Positions 6,373-12,499 of a stretch of DNA of 12,499 bases are shown here, one piece after another; position 1 is the stretch's first letter; each line of letters begins with the position of its first letter. Position numbers and translations under genes: made by a program. A model generated the notes under the pieces. That model saw only the letters and a list, made by a program, of their open reading frames with translations. It had not been told where the DNA came from and did no database searches. The DNA lies in the NCBI GenBank assembly GCA_964457935.1, contig CAYWFC010000028.1, forward strand, positions 1 to 12,499. Direction: 5' to 3'. Origin of the DNA: STF1-107 sp964457935. GTDB lineage: Bacteria > Bacillota > Clostridia > Christensenellales > UBA1242.

Positions 6373-6944
6373 TCCTTAATCTTTCGCGAGATGGACACGC
6401 CGTCGCCTATGTCTAGCACTGTGGTGTCCAGCCTGTCGTCGTGCGTGATAGCGTCTAGATACTCGCGCAAGTGCCTAATCATAGCCTTCACACCATGCGA
6501 TACTGGTATCTTGCCGTTCACCATGCCTTTGAAGTACACGTTGTCTGCGAATATTATACCAGATGTGTTCAAAATTTCAATCAATTTTGGCAAATATTTG
6601 ATATATTGCCCTTTCGGCCCGTCCAGATAGACGAAGTCATATTTTCGGTCGCAAGTATCGAGAAAATCTCGCGCATCCATATTGTGCACTGTGATAATGT
6701 GCGATTTGCCGGCATTGGCTATATTCTGCACAGCGGTGCGCGCTCTGTCGGCGTCTATCTCCACTGTGTCTATGTGCTCGCACGCGTCGCTCATGGCGAG
6801 AGCGCTGTACCCTACGCAAGTGCCTATCTCGAGTACATTCTTTGCACCGCATTGGCGTATGGTGGACACCAAAAGAGATAGCGTATCATCTAGTGTGATA
6901 GGCAGTTTATCCTCTCGCGCTCGCTCTTTGATATCTTCTAACAT
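6369..6944 (-). CDS. trmR: SAM-dependent O-methyltransferase, tRNA 5-hydroxyuridine methyltransferase (TrmR-like)
   Basis: This class I methyltransferase of the O-methyltransferase 3 group has 191 residues, somewhat shorter than the 210-220 usual for the family because the N-terminal helix is short. Motif I is VLEIGTCVGYSALAM (37-51), the acidic ribose-binding residue is in VEID (61-64), YDFVYLDGPKGQY covers the catalytic aspartate region (about 101-113), and ADNVYFKGMV matches the metal-binding DN motif. In B. subtilis the related TrmR (YrrM) converts ho5U34 to mo5U34 in tRNA. The gene directly downstream here encodes the enzyme type that makes ho5U, so the two steps are side by side. The start is supported by AGAAGGAT six to eight bases upstream, lying inside the last codons of the RNase J gene, whose stop is one base away. 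An unrelated small-molecule O-methyltransferase is the alternative. Confidence 0.85.
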   Translation of the reverse strand: MLEDIKERAREDKLPITLDDTLSLLVSTIRQCGAKNVLEIGTCVGYSALAMSDACEHIDTVEIDADRARTAVQNIANAGKSHIITVHNMDARDFLDTCDRKYDFVYLDGPKGQYIKYLPKLIEILNTSGIIFADNVYFKGMVNGKIPVSHGVKAMIRHLREYLDAITHDDRLDTTVLDIGDGVSISRKIKE

Positions 6945-6945
6945 A

Positions 6946-8787
6946 TTATCCTTCTATCAGTATAGGCACTATGAGAGGTCTGCGTTTTAGACGCTTCATC
7001 AAGAAATTAGTCAATGATTTTCTAATAGTTTGCTTGATGAGTGGGTAGTCTCTGGCAGTCAAATCTAATGCTTCTACATTGTTCAGCACAGTCTCTTTGG
7101 CTTCGTTTAGCCACACTTCCGCCTCGCCAGTGTAGGTAAAGCCTCTCGACACTATCTCAGGGCGGGTGGCTTTGCCCAGTTTAGAATTCAGATTCATTAT
7201 GACTACTATGACACCGTCTTCGGAGAGTTGCTTTCTCTCTTTGAGCACGTTGCTCTCCAGTTCGCCCACGCCCATACCGTCTATTAGCCTGCTACCGAAT
7301 GGTACAGTGCCAGTAGGTTTGATGAAGTTTTTGTTCACAGATACTTCCATACCTAGTGCTGGCAATAAGACATTTCTCTCATCCACACCCATAGACATAG
7401 CGATTTTCTTGTTCGCCATGAGGTGCTTTTGCTCGCCATGCACTGGGATGAAAAATTTAGGCTTGGTCAATGCGAATAATATCTTTAGTTCGTCTTGGCA
7501 AGCATGACCTGATGCGTGCACTTGCTCGAGCTGATTGTATATGACATTGGCGCCGAGACATATCAGCTTGTTGATGACATTATACACGTAGCGCTCGTTG
7601 CCGGGGATAGGGCTAGACGAGAAAATAATAGTGTCGTTGTCGCCTATCTCTAATCCTTTGAATTCGCCAGACGCCATACGCACCAGCGCACTCATAGGCT
7701 CGCCTTGGCTACCGGTGGATATGATACATAGTTCGTTGTCAGCGTAATTCTTGATCTGGTCTATCTCGATGATGTTGTTTTTGTCTATATTGATTTCGCC
7801 TATTTTCATAGCAGCGTCAGTGATATTCACCATACTCCTGCCGGTGAATACTACTTTTCTGCCACATTTTTGGGCGATATTCATTACTTCTTGCAGTCTG
7901 TAGACATTGGACGCAAATGTAGCCACTACTATACGTCTGGTGCTATTGTCTAAGAACAAATTCTCTATAGTCTTGCTCACTACTGCTTCGCTCATAGACA
8001 TACCGGGACGTTCTGCATTGGTGGAGTCTGCCATAAATAACAGCACACCTTTCTCGCCATATTCGGCGAATTTATGCATATCTAGGCATCCGCCGTTGGT
8101 AGGGGTCAAGTCTATCTTGAAGTCACCTGTGTGCACTACATATCCTATAGGGGTCTTGATAGCCAAGCCCATAGCGCCCGCGATGCTGTGATTTACGTGC
8201 AAAAACTCTATCTCGAAGCAACCCAGTTTGATAGTCTGACCGGGTTTGACAGCGTTGGCTTTGTACGAGATACGCTTGAATTCGTCCATTTTCTTCTGCA
8301 CTAGGGCGAGAGTCATCTTGCTACCATATAGTGGCACTTTTAGCTCATTGAGCACATAAGGCAGACCGCCTATGTGGTCCTCGTGGCCGTGCGTCAGCAC
8401 TATACCGCGGATTTTGTCCTTATTGGCAGTGAGGTAAGTGATGTCTGGCACTACTAGGTCTATGCCTAGCATGTCGTCATTAGGGAACATTAGCCCCGCA
8501 TCTACCACCACGATGTCATCACCGTACTCGAATGCAGTCATATTCTTGCCTATCTCGCCTATACCACCCAGGAAAATGACTTTTAGATTAGGTTTTCTGC
8601 CATTTGTGCTAGGTTTGCGCACTTTGGCGGTAGGCGCGTCTGCTTTGACAGCCTTGGTCGTCTGCGGACGTGGTGATTTTTTTGTCTTTGGTGTAGCATG
8701 TGATGCTATTTTCTTTTTGTTTGCCGATTTATTCATTTTGGATACATTCGGATCAAATTCTTCTGATGTTATTAAATTTTCGTTCAT
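6946..8787 (-). CDS. rnj: ribonuclease J
   Basis: RNase J is a zinc-dependent 5'-3' exoribonuclease and endonuclease central to mRNA decay and rRNA maturation in Bacillota. Of its 613 residues, about 69-245 are the metallo-beta-lactamase domain, with HGHEDHIGG (metal ligands at 133-138), the LHVNHSI block (H197, H200) and HTGDF (219-223). The beta-CASP domain follows, with ADSTNAERPG, TGSQGEP and HASGHACQDE, then the C-terminal domain. Family members usually have about 555 residues; the extra length is a Lys/Thr/Pro/Ala-rich, probably disordered N-terminal tail (about 1-66). The tail is real coding sequence if the well-placed GGAGAG ribosome site seven bases before the ATG is used. The gene is 14 bp after the membrane-protein gene and one base before trmR. 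Confidence 0.97.
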   Translation of the reverse strand: MNENLITSEEFDPNVSKMNKSANKKKIASHATPKTKKSPRPQTTKAVKADAPTAKVRKPSTNGRKPNLKVIFLGGIGEIGKNMTAFEYGDDIVVVDAGLMFPNDDMLGIDLVVPDITYLTANKDKIRGIVLTHGHEDHIGGLPYVLNELKVPLYGSKMTLALVQKKMDEFKRISYKANAVKPGQTIKLGCFEIEFLHVNHSIAGAMGLAIKTPIGYVVHTGDFKIDLTPTNGGCLDMHKFAEYGEKGVLLFMADSTNAERPGMSMSEAVVSKTIENLFLDNSTRRIVVATFASNVYRLQEVMNIAQKCGRKVVFTGRSMVNITDAAMKIGEINIDKNNIIEIDQIKNYADNELCIISTGSQGEPMSALVRMASGEFKGLEIGDNDTIIFSSSPIPGNERYVYNVINKLICLGANVIYNQLEQVHASGHACQDELKILFALTKPKFFIPVHGEQKHLMANKKIAMSMGVDERNVLLPALGMEVSVNKNFIKPTGTVPFGSRLIDGMGVGELESNVLKERKQLSEDGVIVVIMNLNSKLGKATRPEIVSRGFTYTGEAEVWLNEAKETVLNNVEALDLTARDYPLIKQTIRKSLTNFLMKRLKRRPLIVPILIEG

Positions 8788-8801
8788 ATTTCTCTCCTTT
8801 T

Positions 8802-9734
8802 TTATTCGTTGTCTTTTTCTATTTTGTCTTTTGCCTGTTCGGCAGTGATATTGTGCTCCAAATGCTCGAACGTATATGGCATACCAGAGTTATAATAATA
8901 CTTCATCAGCCCATAGCTAATGTATACGAAATTATTTATAAAATAAGCCAATACAAATCCCCACACGTGTAGCAATAGACCTGCCACTATAGTGGATGAC
9001 ACTTGGATCACAGCCAATATTAGAGCAGATAGATAGTTTTCTTTTGGCTTTTTGTAGATGTCTGCTATTTCGTCCCTAAATACGCTAAACGCGCTTTTGC
9101 AATCAAATTCAGCCCTAGACAATATACTGCTCAATAGTGCATTTTTGTCAGTTTTGCATAGCAATACCACCAGCACGAACACTATGTACATCAATGCCTT
9201 GCTCGCGCCCCACTTCATCAGCAGTAGCATCAGCCCGTATATGCCGAATACGCACGCCAAGAAATACGCCACTACAATGAGTTCATACATGATGAATACC
9301 ATTGCGAACGGTATCAGTTTTTGTTCGTATTCTTCATAAAATTTCGGATACCCAGACTTGTGTATCATGCCCATCTTGCAACCGTTGGATTTGATCATAC
9401 CCAGATACATTAGCAAAAATAAGAATAATACTACTAATAATATTGCCCCGCCTAATGAATTGCTAAACACCGCGCCAATGGCGTACAGCATTTTTTGGAA
9501 CGACTTCACCGCCACAGGTATATTAAATTTGTACGTCAAGGCAGACATCAAGATATTGAATGTGTAAAAAAAATCATTACTCAGCAATACTTTGAATCCC
9601 AATGCGTCGATAGCAAACATAGCCACACTAAATACTGAGAATACCGCCATTATCATAAATAGGTATATAAATATGCGCTTCCAAGTCCTCAGGGCCAGTT
9701 TGTATGTGTCCTTTATTATCACAATACTCTCCAT
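8802..9734 (-). CDS. multipass membrane protein of unknown function
   Basis: I do not recognise this family. The 310-residue protein has about five or six hydrophobic helices (roughly 20-42, 96-114, 141-165, 166-193 and 235-270), a cytosolic-looking basic N-terminus (KLALRTWKR) and a charged C-terminal tail (EQAKDKIEKDNE). No enzyme or transporter signature is visible. It resembles, in general layout only, membrane proteins encoded beside RNA-processing genes in Clostridia. It is the first gene of the operon, 14 bp before RNase J. The ATG at 9734 has no clear ribosome site. A GTG at codon 5 (9722-9720) is preceded at good distance by GGAGAG, so the protein may start there (306 residues). Confidence 0.8.
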   Translation of the reverse strand: MESIVIIKDTYKLALRTWKRIFIYLFMIMAVFSVFSVAMFAIDALGFKVLLSNDFFYTFNILMSALTYKFNIPVAVKSFQKMLYAIGAVFSNSLGGAILLVVLFLFLLMYLGMIKSNGCKMGMIHKSGYPKFYEEYEQKLIPFAMVFIMYELIVVAYFLACVFGIYGLMLLLMKWGASKALMYIVFVLVVLLCKTDKNALLSSILSRAEFDCKSAFSVFRDEIADIYKKPKENYLSALILAVIQVSSTIVAGLLLHVWGFVLAYFINNFVYISYGLMKYYYNSGMPYTFEHLEHNITAEQAKDKIEKDNE

Positions 9735-9994
9735 TTCACGATAGGTATCAAAAATCCACTATCTATCCCACATATCAGGTGGCAGAACGACCCTCGCCAC
9801 TCACAATGTCTAATATAAACAAAAGAAATGATATTTCCTCACTCGTGTACTTTATACAAGGTATATCTAGCCGATGGCACTCAATGCCCTCGCTATGCTC
9901 TAACTAATATAAATATATCGCTAATTTTGTCTCGTGTCAAGTGTTTGCAGGCTTTTTTCAAAAGCTTTTGCCTCAAATATCTCTCACACTCCCG
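9735..9994 (-). other. non-coding stretch upstream of the membrane-protein/RNase J operon
   Basis: No convincing gene was found on either strand. It must hold the promoter and leader of the five-gene operon. On the minus strand there are small hairpins (for example CCAC 9768-9771 with GTGG 9779-9782, and GGCA/TGCC within about 9873-9888). No clean TTGACA/TATAAT pair could be identified, and no known riboswitch was recognised. Confidence 0.4.
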
Positions 9995-10029
9995 ACAAAA
10001 AACTGAGATGCACTCTCAGTTTTTTGTCT
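9995..10029. terminator. strong two-way terminator with perfect 15-bp stem
   Basis: GACAAAAAACTGAGA (9995-10009) is exactly complementary to TCTCAGTTTTTTGTC (10015-10029) with a TGCAC loop. It starts eight bases past the stop of the minus-strand gene at 10037 and would terminate from either side. Confidence 0.9.
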
Positions 10030-10036
10030 TGGCTTG

Positions 10037-10555
10037 CTACATAGTCACATCAGGCTCATATTTGATCTGATTTTCCCACGCATACACTGCATTCATCGCT
10101 TTGTCAAACATAGTGTCTTTGGTCACCAGTCTATTGTCCACGAAGTATTTGATGATACCTTGGTCTTTGTCTAGGTCACATTTCATACCTTTTTCCATAA
10201 ACTTAATAATAGCCATGGCAATGACGAAATCTCTCCTGCCGTAGCCTACCGAATATACATCTACCGATCTGCGGAGCGAGTCTATGATGTCTATAGACGC
10301 TGGCGAAAATTCGCTATCATACGCCTTTTCACTGTATAAATCATCCACCAAATCACTACTATACACGCCCTCTGGGTCGAGCAAGTATTCGTATCCCGAT
10401 ATCCCCGCCTGCGTCACACCGGGATGCGCCATATTCACTCCCGCGTCCTCGAGCAAGAAACTCACCGAGCACACCAGCAATTCGTCCATATCTGACACAT
10501 CTAAGTCTTTGTTCATTATTTCGCTATACGCCGTAGCAATTCTACTATTTGTCAT
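10037..10555 (-). CDS. hypothetical soluble acidic protein
   Basis: I do not recognise this family. The protein is 172 residues, starting MTNSRIATAY, with no signal peptide or membrane helix, and is acidic overall (many Asp/Glu, e.g. DVSDMDELL). An ORF open to 10600 exists, but its first codon would lie inside the -35/-10 spacer of a perfect promoter. The ATG at 10555 has AAAGGAG (10570-10564) eight bases upstream, so it is preferred. Predicted helical segments include FVIAMAIIKFMEK. It is transcribed alone, ends in a strong terminator and is divergent from the seven-helix membrane protein. No function is proposed. Confidence 0.85.
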   Translation of the reverse strand: MTNSRIATAYSEIMNKDLDVSDMDELLVCSVSFLLEDAGVNMAHPGVTQAGISGYEYLLDPEGVYSSDLVDDLYSEKAYDSEFSPASIDIIDSLRRSVDVYSVGYGRRDFVIAMAIIKFMEKGMKCDLDKDQGIIKYFVDNRLVTKDTMFDKAMNAVYAWENQIKYEPDVTM

Positions 10556-10563
10556 ATCTACAT

Positions 10564-10570
10564 CTCCTTT
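10564..10570 (-). promoter_or_regulatory. Shine-Dalgarno site that fixes the start at 10555
   Basis: AAAGGAG on the minus strand, eight bases before the ATG at 10555. The longer reading to 10600 has no such site. Confidence 0.85.
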
Positions 10571-10583
10571 TGCTATTGGATTT

Positions 10584-10611
10584 ATTATACCACAAAGCAA
10601 AATTATGTCAA
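10584..10611 (-). promoter_or_regulatory. consensus vegetative promoter of the hypothetical gene
   Basis: A perfect -35 TTGACA (10611-10606) and a perfect -10 TATAAT (10589-10584) are separated by 16 bases on the minus strand. Transcription should begin near 10577, about 22 nt before the start codon. A promoter this close to consensus predicts strong sigma-A transcription unless repressed. Confidence 0.92.
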
Positions 10612-10696
10612 GACTTATATTATTTTTTTCTCAAATCAACACAAACTGCCTTTTTTGTATTGCTTTTTTGTGAAAGTTACGCTACAATATGTCTGC

Positions 10697-10715
10697 AAAG
10701 TCAATGATAGACTTT
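10697..10715. promoter_or_regulatory. inverted repeat overlapping the -35 of the + strand promoter (possible operator)
   Basis: AAAGTC (10697-10702) and GACTTT (10710-10715) form an inverted repeat with a seven-base centre. Its right half touches the first base of the TTGACA box at 10715-10720. A bound regulator would block polymerase there. It is short and could be chance. Confidence 0.35.
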
Positions 10716-10742
10716 TGACAAATGACTAAATTGTATTAAAAT
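10715..10742 (+). promoter_or_regulatory. promoter of the seven-helix membrane protein gene
   Basis: A perfect -35 TTGACA (10715-10720), a 16-base spacer and a -10 TAAAAT (10737-10742, five of six). The ribosome site AAGGAGG (10750-10756) follows closely, five bases before the ATG at 10762, so the leader is very short. Confidence 0.8.
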
Positions 10743-10761
10743 TTTCACTAAGGAGGCAATC

Positions 10762-11454
10762 ATGTATAATATCATCAGCGCAGGCAGTCTAGTACTTATG
10801 TTTGTATTCAGCTTTCTGCTCAGCAAGACTAAGAAAGAAGGTCTGGCGCTCAAATTGGTCAGCATAGTACTGCTGGCATTCAAGTCATTGGATTATATCG
10901 TCACCAATATAGAAGGTCACATCGCCATACCAGTGGAGATCAGCACTGTTACATACTTTTTGATGTTTATCGTGCTGATATTCAATATCCGCTCGATGTA
11001 CAATGTTAGTTCGTTCTTCGGCATTTTGGCTGGGCTCGGATATTATATGTATTACATCATCTGTGGCTCATCACTCACGTCACTGACGCTAAAGAGTTTG
11101 ATCAAAGCATGCATCTACCATGGCTACATATTGATCGCTGGCATTTATTTGTTTAGAGAAAATTATTTCGACCGTCGTGACAATCACAAGATTTGGACCA
11201 CCATACTCGCTATGCTGTGCTGGGCTATGCTATTCTACGACATCAATAACGTCGGTACTCGCTTCGTGTATTATATCACCAAGCCTACATTCCTGTACGT
11301 ATTCTCCAATATGCAGTTCAATATCCTGCTCACATTGGCATACTACACTGTGGTGGTGGTCTCATTCCATTTCTTGATCAAACTATTCATTTATGTCAAT
11401 AATAGGCAAAAGAAATTCCGACCCGCCGTCACACCAGACCTAGCCGAAGCCTAA
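10762..11454 (+). CDS. seven-helix membrane protein, resembling the YwaF/TMEM164 family
   Basis: The 230-residue integral membrane protein has about seven hydrophobic segments, near residues 3-20, 30-48, 58-76, 83-104, 113-131, 144-162 and 187-211, and a positively charged C-terminal tail (NNRQKKFR). The spacing of helices, an IPVEIST segment ahead of helix 3 (where YwaF proteins have LPLH), HG at 120-121 at the start of helix 5 and a KP between helices 6 and 7 suggest the YwaF (TIGR02206)/TMEM164 group, whose bacterial function is not established. The match was judged by eye and is only moderate. The start is fixed by a perfect AAGGAGG five bases upstream. It has its own promoter and terminator, so it is a single-gene unit. 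Confidence 0.85.
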   Translation: MYNIISAGSLVLMFVFSFLLSKTKKEGLALKLVSIVLLAFKSLDYIVTNIEGHIAIPVEISTVTYFLMFIVLIFNIRSMYNVSSFFGILAGLGYYMYYIICGSSLTSLTLKSLIKACIYHGYILIAGIYLFRENYFDRRDNHKIWTTILAMLCWAMLFYDINNVGTRFVYYITKPTFLYVFSNMQFNILLTLAYYTVVVVSFHFLIKLFIYVNNRQKKFRPAVTPDLAEA

Positions 11455-11458
11455 TTAC

Positions 11459-11488
11459 AAAAAGCACTTCACCCGAAGTGCTTTTTTT
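11459..11488 (+). terminator. terminator of the seven-helix membrane protein gene
   Basis: A 12-bp stem AAAAAGCACTTC (11459-11470)/GAAGTGCTTTTT (11475-11486) has an ACCC loop and the T run continues to 11488. It begins five bases after the stop codon. Confidence 0.95.
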
Positions 11489-11492
11489 GATA

Positions 11493-11521
11493 TTGACAAA
11501 TCACTCTCTCTGTGGTATACT
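11493..11521 (+). promoter_or_regulatory. promoter of the NrnB-like gene
   Basis: A perfect -35 TTGACA (11493-11498), an ideal 17-base spacer and a -10 TATACT (11516-11521, five of six). It begins only five bases after the preceding terminator. Confidence 0.92.
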
Positions 11522-11529
11522 GCTCATAT

Positions 11530-11535
11530 AAGGAG
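11530..11535 (+). promoter_or_regulatory. Shine-Dalgarno site that fixes the start at 11542
   Basis: AAGGAG lies six bases before the ATG at 11542. The in-frame GTG at 11512 lies within the promoter spacer just before the -10 box, so it cannot be a start on this transcript. Confidence 0.88.
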
Positions 11536-11541
11536 TACATT

Positions 11542-12486
11542 ATGGTATCTAAATATTCAAACATCGCCATTTACACGCACAACGACCTGGACGGCATCGG
11601 ATGCGCGATACTGGCAAAAATAGCATTTCCTGACTGCACTGTGAAGTATTGCGGTAATTCCAATATTGACAGTCAGATGATGCGAGACTTGGACGGCGAC
11701 CTGAAAAATGCTGACTACATATTCGTCACTGACATATGCCCTACAGCCAGTGTGCTGGACGCATTGCCTGTGGACATCACGTCCAAAATGCTCGTACTCG
11801 ACCACCACGACACTCGCAAGTCACTAGCGGACAAGTATGATTTCGTGAAAGTGGTCACCCACCGCTCAGCCAAAAGGTGCAGTGGCACTAGCCTATTTTA
11901 CGAATATCTCGTAGACAATTACCATCTCGACATCACACCATGCATCAGTGAATTTTGCGAGTTGGTCAGACAGTATGATACTTGGGAATGGACTACCAAT
12001 AATTACCCTCTCCCAAATGACCTAAATATACTGTGGCAGTTGTACGGAGACGCGCGCTTCGAGTCTGCCATCACAGATAAATTGTGCCACGATGAATATT
12101 TTGAGTTTTCTGACCGCGAGCGCCTAATGGTAGATGAGTACAAAATACACCACCAGCAGAGAGTGGCAGAATACGCCGACGCTGTCATCTATGGCACTCT
12201 GGACGGCATCAGATGCGGTCTGGTCAGTGCAGAAGATGAGTACAAAAACGATATCTCCGGCGAACTAAAAAAGAGACATTCGGATATAGATTTTCTCGCC
12301 ATAGCAGTACTGGGCAAGCAGTCGCTGTCTTTGCGCACAGTGAATGTGGACTTTGACCTGACTACTGTCACTAGCGTGCTAGGTGGCGGTGGCAGGAAAG
12401 ATACTGCTAGTTGCCCTGCCGATACATTCGCCCAGCACTTCGTCTCTGACTACACCAATGATAATATAAATACGAACAAAAACTAA
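11542..12486 (+). CDS. nrnB: DHH-family phosphoesterase, NrnB-like oligoribonuclease
   Basis: This 314-residue cytoplasmic protein of the DHH/DHHA1 superfamily resembles the NrnB (YngD) branch, whose members degrade short RNA oligonucleotides (nanoRNAs) or cyclic-nucleotide-related substrates with a two-metal centre. Metal-binding motifs are in order: HNDLDG (13-18), the aspartate of FVTD (64), DHHD (87-90) and D146 in RQYDTW. RSAKRCSGTSLF (108-119) matches the conserved R..SGTSLF region. The C-terminal substrate-binding motif reads GGGGRKDTAS (281-290), where most relatives have GGGGH..AAG; the His is replaced by Arg. Start as fixed by the ribosome site. It has its own promoter. The stop is 13 bases before the window edge, so what follows is not visible. 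NrnA and plain DHH phosphodiesterases are alternatives but have a different spacing. Confidence 0.88.
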   Translation: MVSKYSNIAIYTHNDLDGIGCAILAKIAFPDCTVKYCGNSNIDSQMMRDLDGDLKNADYIFVTDICPTASVLDALPVDITSKMLVLDHHDTRKSLADKYDFVKVVTHRSAKRCSGTSLFYEYLVDNYHLDITPCISEFCELVRQYDTWEWTTNNYPLPNDLNILWQLYGDARFESAITDKLCHDEYFEFSDRERLMVDEYKIHHQQRVAEYADAVIYGTLDGIRCGLVSAEDEYKNDISGELKKRHSDIDFLAIAVLGKQSLSLRTVNVDFDLTTVTSVLGGGGRKDTASCPADTFAQHFVSDYTNDNINTNKN

Positions 12487-12499
12487 AAGTATTATTTAT

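Noticed and set aside
8438..8972. Open frames on the + strand opposite the RNase J start
   Set aside because: Hydrophobic reading is the antisense shadow of the Lys-rich tail and of the membrane-protein gene; no start signals.
9961..9970. AAAAGCTTTT palindrome
   Set aside because: Ten-base A/T-rich palindrome, no partner site and no gene start nearby; not distinguishable from chance.
10556..10600. Upstream extension of the orphan protein by 15 codons
   Set aside because: The first codon would lie within the promoter spacer, upstream of the transcription start.
11512..11541. Upstream GTG start of the NrnB-like protein
   Set aside because: The GTG is in the promoter spacer just ahead of the -10 box; the ATG at 11542 has a well-placed AAGGAG.

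Overview
The window looks like a chromosomal segment of an uncultured low-to-moderate GC Bacillota (Clostridia-like) bacterium. This is inferred from the strong AGGAGG-type ribosome binding sites, textbook TTGACA/TATAAT promoters, an RNase J gene, a TrmR/TrhP wobble-uridine pair and an NrnB-type DHH nuclease. No rRNA, tRNA, IS element, integrase or CRISPR array was seen. The only RNA gene is the 3' part of RNase P RNA at the left edge.

Layout. Positions 1-265 hold the 3' portion of rnpB on the + strand and its terminator. A second hairpin (281-310) lies between it and the minus-strand gene 358-2922, which encodes an 854-residue exported protein of Listeria-Bacteroides (InlB B-type) repeats. 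Upstream of that gene is a promoter whose -35/-10 spacer contains ten consecutive G's (C10 on the + strand), the architecture of a phase-variable promoter. A terminator (3138-3164) separates this from galU (3360-4223, minus). Between them lie three degraded copies of the last codons of galU.

A five-gene minus-strand unit follows, in transcription order: an unknown multipass membrane protein (9734-8802), RNase J (8787-6946), the TrmR-like tRNA methyltransferase (6944-6369), the TrhP-like U32 tRNA hydroxylase (6372-5170) and a diacylglycerol-kinase-family lipid kinase (5158-4262). Gaps are 14, 1, -4 and 11 bp, and a strong terminator at 4233-4255 ends the unit immediately before the galU start codon. 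RNase J, TrmR and TrhP make this mainly an RNA-processing and tRNA-modification operon. TrhP makes 5-hydroxyuridine at wobble position 34 and TrmR methylates it to 5-methoxyuridine.

A roughly 300-bp non-coding stretch and a perfect 15-bp inverted-repeat terminator (9995-10029) lie between this operon and an orphan soluble protein gene (10037-10555, minus). That gene has a consensus promoter and is divergent from a seven-helix membrane protein (10762-11454, +) that resembles the YwaF/TMEM164 group. The window ends with an independently transcribed NrnB-like DHH phosphoesterase (11542-12486, +).

The points most worth following up are the homopolymer-containing promoter of the surface protein, the serial galU tail copies (one with nine differences, all transitions and almost all synonymous), and the compact trmR-trhP pair with only one U32 subunit.
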